A stretch of DNA of 14,203 nucleotides from Candidatus Aminicenantes bacterium UBA4085. Its GTDB lineage: Bacteria > Acidobacteriota > Aminicenantia > Aminicenantales > UBA4085. Position 1 is the stretch's first letter; every line of letters begins with the position of its first letter. The position numbers and the translations under genes are program-made. This document shows, in pieces, positions 6,664 to 13,298 of this stretch. The stretch spans positions 14,824 to 29,026 of the forward strand of contig DFYJ01000035.1 of NCBI GenBank assembly GCA_002383325.1, in the 5' to 3' direction. The notes under the pieces were generated by a model, which worked only from the letters and a program-made list of their open reading frames with translations, did no database searches and was not told where the DNA came from.

Positions 6664-7476
6664 ATGCGCCCGGCCATGACGACTCCCGCGATCCGACCTT
6701 TCTTCCGTCGCCGGCTCCGCCGCACAGCCTCTGCCCTCCTTTGTTGGCTCGGCCTGCCGCTGCTCTCTGCCCAGGCCGGGCTGCCGCTCACGGCCATCCT
6801 CGACGGCGTTGAGTCCCGCCTGAAGGCCGGCTTCACCTACCGCGAATGGACCGCCGACTCCGTCACCTTCCTCACCCATCTCGATAAGAACGGCCGGCCC
6901 GAGAAGACCACCCGGGTGACCAAGAACGTCCGGATCGTCGACGGCGCCCGCACGGAGGAGATTCTCAAGGCCGTCGAGACCGAGGACGGCCGGGAAGCCG
7001 ACATCACGGCCGACTACGCCGAGGAGCAGCGGGCCCGCGAGGAGAAGGAACGGAAGCTGCGCGAAGAGGAAATCCGAAAAGGCGCAGCCAGGGGCAGACG
7101 GCGCTCCGGCTCGCTCGATCTGGACAAGATCCTGCCCTTTGCGGCCGGCAAGCGGGCCGGTTATGACTTCGTCCTGCGGCCGGCCGGCGCCGCGCCTTAT
7201 ATCGTCCTGGAGGCCCGGGCCAAGGACCCGTCCGACAAAGCCTGGAACGGCGTCTACACCATCGACCCGGCCCGCTTCGATATCCTGCGGGCCGAGGTCC
7301 GGCCGGCCAAGAACCCCCGCTTCGTCAAGGAGCTGTGGGCCGAGGCCGACATCGAACGGCTGGCCGACGGGCGGCTCTTCATCCGGCGGACCAAGCTCAA
7401 GATCGACGGCGGGTTTCTCATCAAACACGTCCGCATGATCGTCGAGGACGTTTACACCAATCCCCGAATCCTGTAA
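6664..7476 (+). CDS. Exported LolA-like protein
   Basis: A 270-residue predicted exported protein. An arginine-rich N-region (residues 11-20), a hydrophobic stretch (22-36) and AQA|G around 36-39 look like a Sec signal peptide with a signal peptidase I site. The mature part has alternating strands such as FTYREWTADSVTFLTHLDKNG, typical of the LolA/LppX half-barrel that handles lipids or lipoproteins in the periplasm, and ends FLIKHVRMIVEDVYTNPRIL. A very charged helix (about 117-147, rich in Glu, Arg and Lys) interrupts it. The first ATG is 6664; another at 6676 would also keep the signal peptide, and neither has a strong ribosome site. The methyltransferase gene follows 31 bases later. The family call rests on pattern only; a general outer-membrane lipoprotein-sorting-like label is the safest. 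Confidence 0.6.
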   Translation: MRPAMTTPAIRPFFRRRLRRTASALLCWLGLPLLSAQAGLPLTAILDGVESRLKAGFTYREWTADSVTFLTHLDKNGRPEKTTRVTKNVRIVDGARTEEILKAVETEDGREADITADYAEEQRAREEKERKLREEEIRKGAARGRRRSGSLDLDKILPFAAGKRAGYDFVLRPAGAAPYIVLEARAKDPSDKAWNGVYTIDPARFDILRAEVRPAKNPRFVKELWAEADIERLADGRLFIRRTKLKIDGGFLIKHVRMIVEDVYTNPRIL

Positions 7477-7507
7477 ACTGAGCCCCTCTTTGCCAAGGAT
7501 TGGCCCC

Positions 7508-8269
7508 ATGAACAAGGAAAAAGTCGGCCGTTTCTACGACGTCGTCTGGACGGAATACGTCCCTGAATACGAGGCTTCCGAGAAGCATTGGGCCCTCTTC
7601 TACACCCCCGAGGAAGTGTCCGGCAAGACCATCCTCGACGCCGGCTGCGGCACCGGCATCTTCTCCACCATCTTCGCCAAGAACGGCGCGGCCATGGTCA
7701 CCGGCATCGACATCAGCCCCGGCTCGCTGGGCACGGCCGAGAGCCTCAAGCAGCGCTTCGGTCTGCCGAACGCCCGCTTCGAGAAGCAGGACATGCTCCA
7801 CCTACCCTATTCCGACGCCTCTTTCGACATCGTCTGGGCCTGGGGCACCGTCCACCACACCACGAATCCCCCCGCGGCCATCACCGAGCTGATGCGGACC
7901 CTGAAGCCCGGCGGCTCGCTCTTCCTGGCCATCTATAAAAAGACCAAGGTCACCTGGATCCACGAGATCATCCGCAAGACCCTTGTCCGGACGCCCCGCT
8001 GGTCCTGGAACTTCCTGGCCAAGGTCATGGCTTTCTTCGGCACGCCCATCGTCTTCTTCTTCAAGAAGCGGGAGAAGTCGCGGAAGGGCGAGAAGCTCTC
8101 GGAGCTCATCCTGGACTGGTACTTCGTCCCCATCCGGCATTATTACACGCCGGAGGAGATCAAGGCCTTCCTGGAGGAGCGCGGCTACGCGATCGAGAAG
8201 TCGCTGGCCCACTCCGGCCGCTTCGACTCCTCGTCGAACTTCATCTACAAGTCCCGCAAGCCCCTCTAA
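7508..8269 (+). CDS. Class I SAM-dependent methyltransferase
   Basis: A 253-residue methyltransferase of the Methyltransf_11/UbiE type. The SAM-binding motif ILDAGCGTGIFS is at residues 42-53, the acidic strand end GIDIS at 66-70, QDMLHLPYSDASFDIVWAWGTVHHT at 94-118 covers motifs II-III, and LKPGGSLFLAIYK (132-144) closes the core. A later insert (about 150-200) is basic and hydrophobic (FFGTPIVFFFKKREKSRKG) and may touch membrane or bind the acceptor. The reading frame can be extended to a TTG at 7490, but the ATG at 7508 has AAGGA 8 bases upstream and is the better start. It probably shares a transcript with the exported protein before it. The substrate is unknown; methylation of a sugar or lipid is inferred from context only. 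Confidence 0.85.
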   Translation: MNKEKVGRFYDVVWTEYVPEYEASEKHWALFYTPEEVSGKTILDAGCGTGIFSTIFAKNGAAMVTGIDISPGSLGTAESLKQRFGLPNARFEKQDMLHLPYSDASFDIVWAWGTVHHTTNPPAAITELMRTLKPGGSLFLAIYKKTKVTWIHEIIRKTLVRTPRWSWNFLAKVMAFFGTPIVFFFKKREKSRKGEKLSELILDWYFVPIRHYYTPEEIKAFLEERGYAIEKSLAHSGRFDSSSNFIYKSRKPL

Positions 8270-8274
8270 ATTTT

Positions 8275-8565
8275 GGTTCTTCTCCCATCTGCGGGGGAAC
8301 CAGGGCGGTTTGGGGTATCGGCCAACGGCGAAATCGCAAGGGCTCAGCCTTTTTCCATAACTCTCTAAGGGCACCCAGCGGGCGCCGAGGGATGTCTGAG
8401 CACGAGAAGATCTTTCGGAATCGTGATGGAGTGGGTGATCTCTATGGCCGGTAGGTCAAGAATGCGGAGTTCCGCAGGCGCCGAAGAGAGTTGTGGGAAA
8501 AGGCGAATTGAGCCCGCAGCCGCCGGGGCGATACCCCAAACCGACCTCCCCGTAGATGGGAGAAG
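8275..8565. repeat. Long imperfect inverted repeat between convergent genes (gene-free stretch)
   Basis: This covers almost all of the 303 bases between the methyltransferase stop and the acyltransferase stop. The left arm (about 8279-8366) and the right arm (about 8485-8565) are reverse complements in blocks. Block one is cttctcccatctgcgggg (8279-8296) against 8548-8565, with one mismatch. Block two is cggtttggggtatcg (8306-8320) against 8529-8543, perfect. Block three, around gggctca...aactctct, is 8340-8366 against 8485-8515 with gaps. Each arm can also fold by itself: GGTTC (8275-8279) pairs with GAACC (8297-8301) and CCC with GGG inside, leaving the loop ATCTGC. The 118-base centre has no credible gene. 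It may be a foldback/REP-pair mobile remnant, a two-way terminator or a structured RNA. Confidence 0.68.
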
Positions 8566-8572
8566 TTCCGGT

Positions 8573-9325
8573 TTAAAGGGCCCGGCGGTCGGTGATGCGC
8601 AGGCGCCGGTCGGGCACGACGTAAGAGTAGTCGGGCAGCGAGGCGGCCACCAGCGCGCCGGCGCCGACCACCGTCCCCTTGCCGATCGTCACCCCGTCCA
8701 GCACCGTGACGCCGGCCCCCAGCCAGACGTCGTCCCCGATCCGGATCCCGCCCTTGGCCGCGGACGGCTGGTCCATGATCGGGCGCGAGGTGTCCTTGAC
8801 GGGGTGGTTGCCGCCCGCCACCAGGTAGCAGTTGCCGGCCAGGAAGCAGCCGCGGCCGATCTCGATCGTCGTCTCCGAGAGCAGGCTGCAGCCGGCCGAA
8901 ATGTTGCACGTCTCGCCTAGGACGATGGAGCCCTCTTTGCACGACAGGATGGTGGCCCGTCCGATGAGCGCGCCGGCCCCTATCCGCAGGCCGAGGTTCG
9001 CTTCGCCCTTGGCGTCCAGGACCGCCCCATCGTCAATGACTGCGCCGTCACCGATCTCGATCTTGTGGGGGTGGCGGAGCGTGATGTCGCGGCCGAAGAC
9101 GACTCCCCGCCCGCAGCGCCCCAGCAGGCCCGGCAGGAAGAGCCGGCGGAGAGCCAGCCCCAGAGCGCCGGGCACGGGCAGGACGAAGAGGTTGGCCAGC
9201 TCATAGGCCAGGAGGGGGGCCAGGCCGCGGCGACCGACGAAGAGCGAGCGGTATTTGGCCCGGACCGAGCGGCCGCCGGCCTGCAATTCCTTCTGGGTGC
9301 TGCCCGGAAAGCGCTTCTCGGTCAA
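8573..9325 (-). CDS. Hexapeptide-repeat (left-handed beta-helix) acyltransferase
   Basis: A 250-residue acyltransferase, probably acetyl-CoA dependent, that would O- or N-acetylate a sugar. A short N-terminal helical region with a hydrophobic stretch (about residues 35-70) is followed by many [LIV]-G-x-x4 turns: IEIGDGAVIDDGAVLDA, LRIGAGALIGRATI, IVLGETCNISAGCSL and IEIGRGCFLAGNCYL. GGNHP (171-175) holds the likely catalytic histidine, and the helix ends with IRIGDDVWLGAGVTVLDGVTIGKG. This fits the WcaF/maltose acetyltransferase class. Its frame stays open far into the GT39 gene. I chose TTG at 9325 because GGGGGAGA lies 7 bases upstream and it forms a TTGA overlap with the GT39 stop, matching the coupling in the rest of the operon. 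It is the last of the four genes. Confidence 0.87.
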   Translation of the reverse strand: MTEKRFPGSTQKELQAGGRSVRAKYRSLFVGRRGLAPLLAYELANLFVLPVPGALGLALRRLFLPGLLGRCGRGVVFGRDITLRHPHKIEIGDGAVIDDGAVLDAKGEANLGLRIGAGALIGRATILSCKEGSIVLGETCNISAGCSLLSETTIEIGRGCFLAGNCYLVAGGNHPVKDTSRPIMDQPSAAKGGIRIGDDVWLGAGVTVLDGVTIGKGTVVGAGALVAASLPDYSYVVPDRRLRITDRRAL

Positions 9326-11397
9326 GGCTCGATCTCCCCCGCGGGCGTGATGTCGATCCAGTCTACATCCACGAACGCCCCGGCCGGGACCCAGAAGCGG
9401 AGCCGCAAGCCGCCCTTCTCCCGGGCCTGGAACGAGACTTGGTAATCGGTCCACGATCCGCTCCCGGCGGGGATCCGCAGGGTGCGCAGGGTATCGCCGG
9501 TTCGCGGATCGATGACGGCCGCCGCCATGGCCGCGGCCCCGCTCCGAACCGTCCCCGACCTGGCCCGCAGCTTAAGATCGTACCGGACCGGCTCGATGCC
9601 GTCCGGCAGGACAACTTCGAAATCCTCGCGGCGCCCGCCCGTCCAGCTTATCCAGGCCTTGCGGGAAGCGCCCTCGCCATAGGCGACGGCGCTCCATCGA
9701 GCCGGGAGCCACTCCCCTTCCAAGGTCCTGGACGGGCCGGTCAACTCCCCAGCCGCGTCGTTCCAGAGGTAGGTTTCCGAAAGGCCGTCCTTGCCCCGGA
9801 AGACGAGGTTCTCCGGGCGCGATCGGATATAGTCGGAGATGTCGGTGGAGACGTGGTCGCGGCGAAGCAGGGACGGAGAGCCGACGATCCAGATGCGCCG
9901 ACCGGGATCGGCCTCGAGGACGGCCTTCAGACCGGCCAGGTCGTTGAGCCATCGGGCTCCAACATAATACTCCTGCCAGCCGTCGGCGGTCTTTTCCCAG
10001 GCATCCCAGGTCCCGGGGCCGCCCGACCAGAGCCAGTAGTCCACCCGGCCGCCGTAGACTTTCTGGAAGATCATATGGGTGGCCACCACGATATCGCCTT
10101 CGCGCCAGTAATGGCGGACGTATTCACCCGGGGTCTTGTTGTCGTAGGGCTCGAAGCGGCCCGAGCGGGTGATCAGCTCCGTCGTGATCCGGTCGTTGTA
10201 GCGGCGGTTGACGATGGACAGAACCTTCCTCGGTCCGGCGCCCTCGGTCAGGAGGGCGACGCCGGCCAGGAAGAAGAATCCCGCCGCGACGGCCTTGGCT
10301 TTCGGCTTGGCTGCCCCGAAAGGGGCCAGGACCAGATCGGCTAGCCCGGCCGAGGCTCTTTGCCAGGCGACGAGAAAGAGCGGGATAAAGACGGGATAGA
10401 TCTGGGCCAGGTAGCGGGGCTGGACCCGGGTCCGGAAGAAGCCCCAGAACAGGAGCGGGAAGATCAGGCAGAGAATGAGGTAGAGCCAGGGCCGGTCCTG
10501 GGGATCGTCCGCTCCGCCGCCGGCCGCCCGCCGGCCGAGATAGAGGAAGATCCCGCCCGCGGCGACCAGGGTCATCAGCGGGAATAGCCCGAACAGCTCC
10601 TTGAAGAAGGTCAGGTTGAAGCTGGAAAAGAAGTAGCGGATCATCCCGCCCAGGCTGGCGTCGTCCTTGTAGTAGACGTAGCCGACTTTCCAGAAGAAGT
10701 ATTCGTGGATCTGGACCAGGCAGTAGCTCAGGGTCACGATCCCGAAAGCGACGGCGCTGTCGCGCTTCCAGAAGCGCTTCCAGCCGCGGATGACGAGCAG
10801 AGCCGGGAAGCAGAAGATGACCCCCATCCCGAGCTGATGGACCTGGGGGATGAGAATGAACAGCACATAGACCCAGGGCCGGAACTCGGGCCGGTCCTCG
10901 ATGAAGGCCCGGTAGAAGACATACAGGCAGGCCAGGTAGGCTAGTTGGATGGGGACGAAGTAGAGAGCCAGCCGCGAGTATTCGACCTCCCAGACCGAGA
11001 GGCCCAGGATCAGCGCGGTCAGCAGGCCGATGGTCCGGGAGAAGAAGCGCCGGCCGACGTAGTAGGACAGGGCGATGAGCCCGGCCCCGCAGAGGACGGA
11101 GAAAACGCGGAAAGTCAGGGCCGTCGCTCCGAAGACCTTGGCCAGCCCGGACAGGACATAGACGTAGAGGATGGCCTTCCAGTAGATGTGGCCGGAGGGA
11201 TAGAGGGGATAGCCATGCCTCAGGACCCCGTCCACGGCCAAGGCATGGAAGCCCTCGTCCATCCACATCGACAGGTAGCCCAGGTTGCGAAGCATCAAGG
11301 CGATCCAGGCGGCCAGGAAGGCGGCCAGGAAAGCCCAGGCCCACAGGTCAGCCGCGGAGCGGCGCGGCGGGGGCGGGGCGATCGGATTGCGGCTCAC
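9322..11397 (-). CDS. GT39/ArnT-like membrane glycosyltransferase with C-terminal extracytoplasmic domain
   Basis: A 691-residue GT-C enzyme of the PMT/ArnT class, which takes a sugar from a polyprenyl-phosphate carrier on the outer face of the cytoplasmic membrane. After the first helix (about residues 19-36) the loop carries WMDEGFH with the catalytic-type Asp47-Glu48. Roughly ten more hydrophobic helices run to about residue 385, and QPRYLAQIYP (326-335) is the conserved later segment. The last 300 residues are soluble. The final ~130 (about 560-691), ending in strands such as SWTDYQVSFQAREKGGLRLRFWV and VDVDWIDI, look like a carbohydrate-binding beta sandwich. The start is GTG at 11397, with AGGTAGG just before it across the stop of the GT2 gene. 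It would use the lipid-linked sugar made by that GT2. The acceptor is unknown. Confidence 0.85.
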   Translation of the reverse strand: MSRNPIAPPPPRRSAADLWAWAFLAAFLAAWIALMLRNLGYLSMWMDEGFHALAVDGVLRHGYPLYPSGHIYWKAILYVYVLSGLAKVFGATALTFRVFSVLCGAGLIALSYYVGRRFFSRTIGLLTALILGLSVWEVEYSRLALYFVPIQLAYLACLYVFYRAFIEDRPEFRPWVYVLFILIPQVHQLGMGVIFCFPALLVIRGWKRFWKRDSAVAFGIVTLSYCLVQIHEYFFWKVGYVYYKDDASLGGMIRYFFSSFNLTFFKELFGLFPLMTLVAAGGIFLYLGRRAAGGGADDPQDRPWLYLILCLIFPLLFWGFFRTRVQPRYLAQIYPVFIPLFLVAWQRASAGLADLVLAPFGAAKPKAKAVAAGFFFLAGVALLTEGAGPRKVLSIVNRRYNDRITTELITRSGRFEPYDNKTPGEYVRHYWREGDIVVATHMIFQKVYGGRVDYWLWSGGPGTWDAWEKTADGWQEYYVGARWLNDLAGLKAVLEADPGRRIWIVGSPSLLRRDHVSTDISDYIRSRPENLVFRGKDGLSETYLWNDAAGELTGPSRTLEGEWLPARWSAVAYGEGASRKAWISWTGGRREDFEVVLPDGIEPVRYDLKLRARSGTVRSGAAAMAAAVIDPRTGDTLRTLRIPAGSGSWTDYQVSFQAREKGGLRLRFWVPAGAFVDVDWIDITPAGEIEP

Positions 11398-11401
11398 GGG
11401 C

Positions 11402-12391
11402 CTACCTGGCGCCGGCGCCGTCCGGCCGCCGCGAGTCGATCCGCTCCAGCGAGTAGATCTTCTGGTTGTGGGTGACGAAATAGATGCGGGAGATGACCTC
11501 GGCCAGCAGGCCGGTCATGATGAACAGGCCGCCGATGATCATCAGGAAGACGGCCAGCAGGAGGTTGCCCATGTTGTCCCGCATCGACCACTCCAGAAAG
11601 TAGTGGCCGATGGTCAGCAAGGCGGCGATCAGGAAGCCCGTCCCGCCGATAACCATCCCGATCAGACCGAAGAACTGGAGCGGGCGATCGAGGAAGGAGA
11701 CCAGGAACTTGACCGTCATCAGGTCGAAGAAAACCCGCCGCACGCGGGACAGGCCGTACTTGGACTTGCCCCGCAGGCGGACGATGTTGGAGATGGGGAT
11801 CTCAGTGATCTTGAAGCCCTCCCGGCTGATGAGGGCCGGGATGAAGCGGTGCAGCTCGCCGTACAAATGGATGGACTGGACGACCTCCCGGCGGTAGGCC
11901 TTGTAGGTCGTGCCGAAGTCATGGATCTGGACCTTGACCAGCTTCTTCATCATCCGATTGGCCACCCAGGAAGGCAGCTTGCGGAGGATGGCGTTGTCCT
12001 TGCGGTCCTTGCGCCAGCCGCTGACGATGTCGTAGCCCTCGGCGATCTTGGCCAGAAACTGGGGGATCTCGGCCGGATCGTGCTGCAGGTCGCCGTCCAT
12101 GGAGATGATGATCTCCCCCCGGGCCCGGTCGAAGCCGGCCTGCAGGGCCGGGGTCTGGCCGGAGTTGCGGCGGAGCTTGAGGACCTCCACCCGCTCGTCC
12201 TTGCGGAAGATCTCCTTGAGCAGGGCGTAGGTCCCGTCGCTGCTGCTGTCGTCGACGAAGATCAACTCGTAGGGTTCACCGATCCGGCCCAGGACCTCCT
12301 TGAGCCGGGTGTACATCTCCTCGACGTTCTCTTCCTCGTTGAAGAAGGGGACGACGATCGAGAGCTTGGGGTTCGTGGCGTCGTTGCTCAT
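11402..12391 (-). CDS. GT2 polyprenyl-phosphate glycosyltransferase (DPM1/ArnC type)
   Basis: A 329-residue enzyme expected to move a sugar from a nucleotide donor to undecaprenyl or another polyprenyl phosphate. SIVVPFFNEEENV (residues 11-23) opens the GT-A fold, VDDSSSDGT (46-54) binds the donor, SMDGDLQHDP (97-106) supplies the metal-binding aspartates, and YGELHRFIPAL and GKSKYGLSRVRRVFFDL (208-224) are the family signature. Two hydrophobic hairpin helices (about 230-262 and 275-303) anchor the C-terminus, as in ArnC and GtrB. Its ATG overlaps the deacetylase stop in an ATGA junction, and the GT39 gene begins 4 bases after its own stop. The pairing with a deacetylase and an ArnT-like protein recalls the ArnC/ArnD/ArnT logic, though the deacetylase family here is different. 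Confidence 0.9.
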   Translation of the reverse strand: MSNDATNPKLSIVVPFFNEEENVEEMYTRLKEVLGRIGEPYELIFVDDSSSDGTYALLKEIFRKDERVEVLKLRRNSGQTPALQAGFDRARGEIIISMDGDLQHDPAEIPQFLAKIAEGYDIVSGWRKDRKDNAILRKLPSWVANRMMKKLVKVQIHDFGTTYKAYRREVVQSIHLYGELHRFIPALISREGFKITEIPISNIVRLRGKSKYGLSRVRRVFFDLMTVKFLVSFLDRPLQFFGLIGMVIGGTGFLIAALLTIGHYFLEWSMRDNMGNLLLAVFLMIIGGLFIMTGLLAEVISRIYFVTHNQKIYSLERIDSRRPDGAGAR

Positions 12392-13242
12392 GCTCGAAGT
12401 CCGTGATAGTTCGTTAATTCCGGCCCGCCGGGAAGAAACTGCGCCCGGACCGAGGCATCGGTCACGGCCCTCAGCTCCCCTTCCCGGAACCGGTTGATAA
12501 AGTACGGGCCGGTCAGCGCTTCCAGGGCGTAAAGCTCCGGCCGGACGAAGCCCGGGTGGATCATGATCTCAGCGGAGCCCCGTCCCGGACGCCCGATCAG
12601 GCGGCACAGGTCCGCCGCCGTCATCCGGCCGCTATTACATATACCATAAAACCTGTCGGTGGTCACAAGGCCGGCCTCCCGGACCGCGGCCCGGGCCCGG
12701 GCGATCCAAAGGGTCAGTAGCAGGGCCTTGGCACTCTGGGCCGGATGCCGCGAGAGGCGGAATTCGCGGATGAGGCGGATGCCCTCGATCCCGTATTCCC
12801 GGGCCAACCGGGCCGCCGTCCGGAAGACGGGAGGGTAGGCATGCATGTGCTTCTCGCTGTCGACGTGGCTGGGGCGGATGCCGGCGGCCAGGGTTTTCTC
12901 GATCTGGGCCCGCAGCTCCGCCTCGACCTCGGCCCAACGGGCCCTTCCCGCCGCCAGCCGCCGCATGAGACGGCCGGGCGAGCCCAGGAAGCGGCCGTCC
13001 GGGCCGAGCAGGCTGGCCACCCGGCCCTCCGGCAACAGGGGCAGGCCCCGGACCAGGTTCAGGTGGACCCCGACGCCTAGGCGGGGATATTCCCGGGCCA
13101 GGGCCGCGGCCTGGTCGAAGCCCGGCATATTGGCCATGATCGTGGCGCTGGATAGGGCGCCGGCACGGTGGGCCTGGACGATGCCCTCGTTGACGCAGGC
13201 GCACAGCCCGAAGTCGTCGGCGTTGATGATGATTTTGGACAT
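12388..13242 (-). CDS. YdjC/ChbG-family carbohydrate deacetylase
   Basis: A 284-residue member of the YdjC (ChbG) family, metal-dependent enzymes that remove acetyl groups from N-acetylated sugars. NADDFGL (residues 7-13) holds the catalytic and metal-binding aspartates, GVHLNL (58-63) a metal histidine, HVDSEKHMH (126-134) more metal and active-site histidines, and MIHPGF (227-232) the last conserved histidine. The order and spacing are as expected for the family, so it is probably active. The reading frame extends 26 codons upstream to a GTG at 13320, but ATG 13242 begins at the usual MSKIIINADDFG start and lies outside the divergent gene. It heads the four-gene operon. It may deacetylate the sugar before or after lipid loading; ChbG itself acts on chito-oligosaccharides. 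Confidence 0.88.
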   Translation of the reverse strand: MSKIIINADDFGLCACVNEGIVQAHRAGALSSATIMANMPGFDQAAALAREYPRLGVGVHLNLVRGLPLLPEGRVASLLGPDGRFLGSPGRLMRRLAAGRARWAEVEAELRAQIEKTLAAGIRPSHVDSEKHMHAYPPVFRTAARLAREYGIEGIRLIREFRLSRHPAQSAKALLLTLWIARARAAVREAGLVTTDRFYGICNSGRMTAADLCRLIGRPGRGSAEIMIHPGFVRPELYALEALTGPYFINRFREGELRAVTDASVRAQFLPGGPELTNYHGLRA

Positions 13243-13263
13243 GGCCCGAACCGCCCCCAAGGG

Positions 13264-13292
13264 TACATTTTTTCTCCCGAAAATGCTATAAA
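13264..13292 (+). promoter_or_regulatory. Possible promoter for the 13299 gene (leaderless)
   Basis: TATAAA at 13287-13292 (5 of 6 to the -10) lies just 6 bases before the GTG at 13299, which would put the transcription start at or next to the first codon. The matching -35 place holds TACATT (13264-13269), a poor fit. The 56-base gap is divergent, and the minus strand of the same AT-rich spot could also serve the deacetylase operon. Confidence 0.4.
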
Positions 13293-13298
13293 CTTGCC

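Noticed and set aside
6535..7515. A 326-codon minus-strand open frame opposite the exported LolA-like protein
   Set aside because: The plus strand has a signal peptide and a sensible fold; the minus-strand reading is Gly/Pro/Asp-rich shadow and would run through the epimerase promoter.
8392..8454. A 20-residue open frame (MSEHEKIFRNRDGVGDLYGR) in the centre of the long inverted repeat, with GAGGG directly before its ATG
   Set aside because: Too short, ribosome site too close, and chance frames of this size are common; noted only in case the centre proves to be expressed.
9326..9454. Extending the acyltransferase upstream to 9454
   Set aside because: The extra 43 residues overlap the GT39 C-terminus and are Arg/Gly/Pro-rich shadow text; the TTG at 9325 has the ribosome site.
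11285..12406. A 373-codon open frame on the plus strand opposite the GT39 start and the GT2 gene
   Set aside because: It spans two well-supported genes on the other strand and shows no domain motif.
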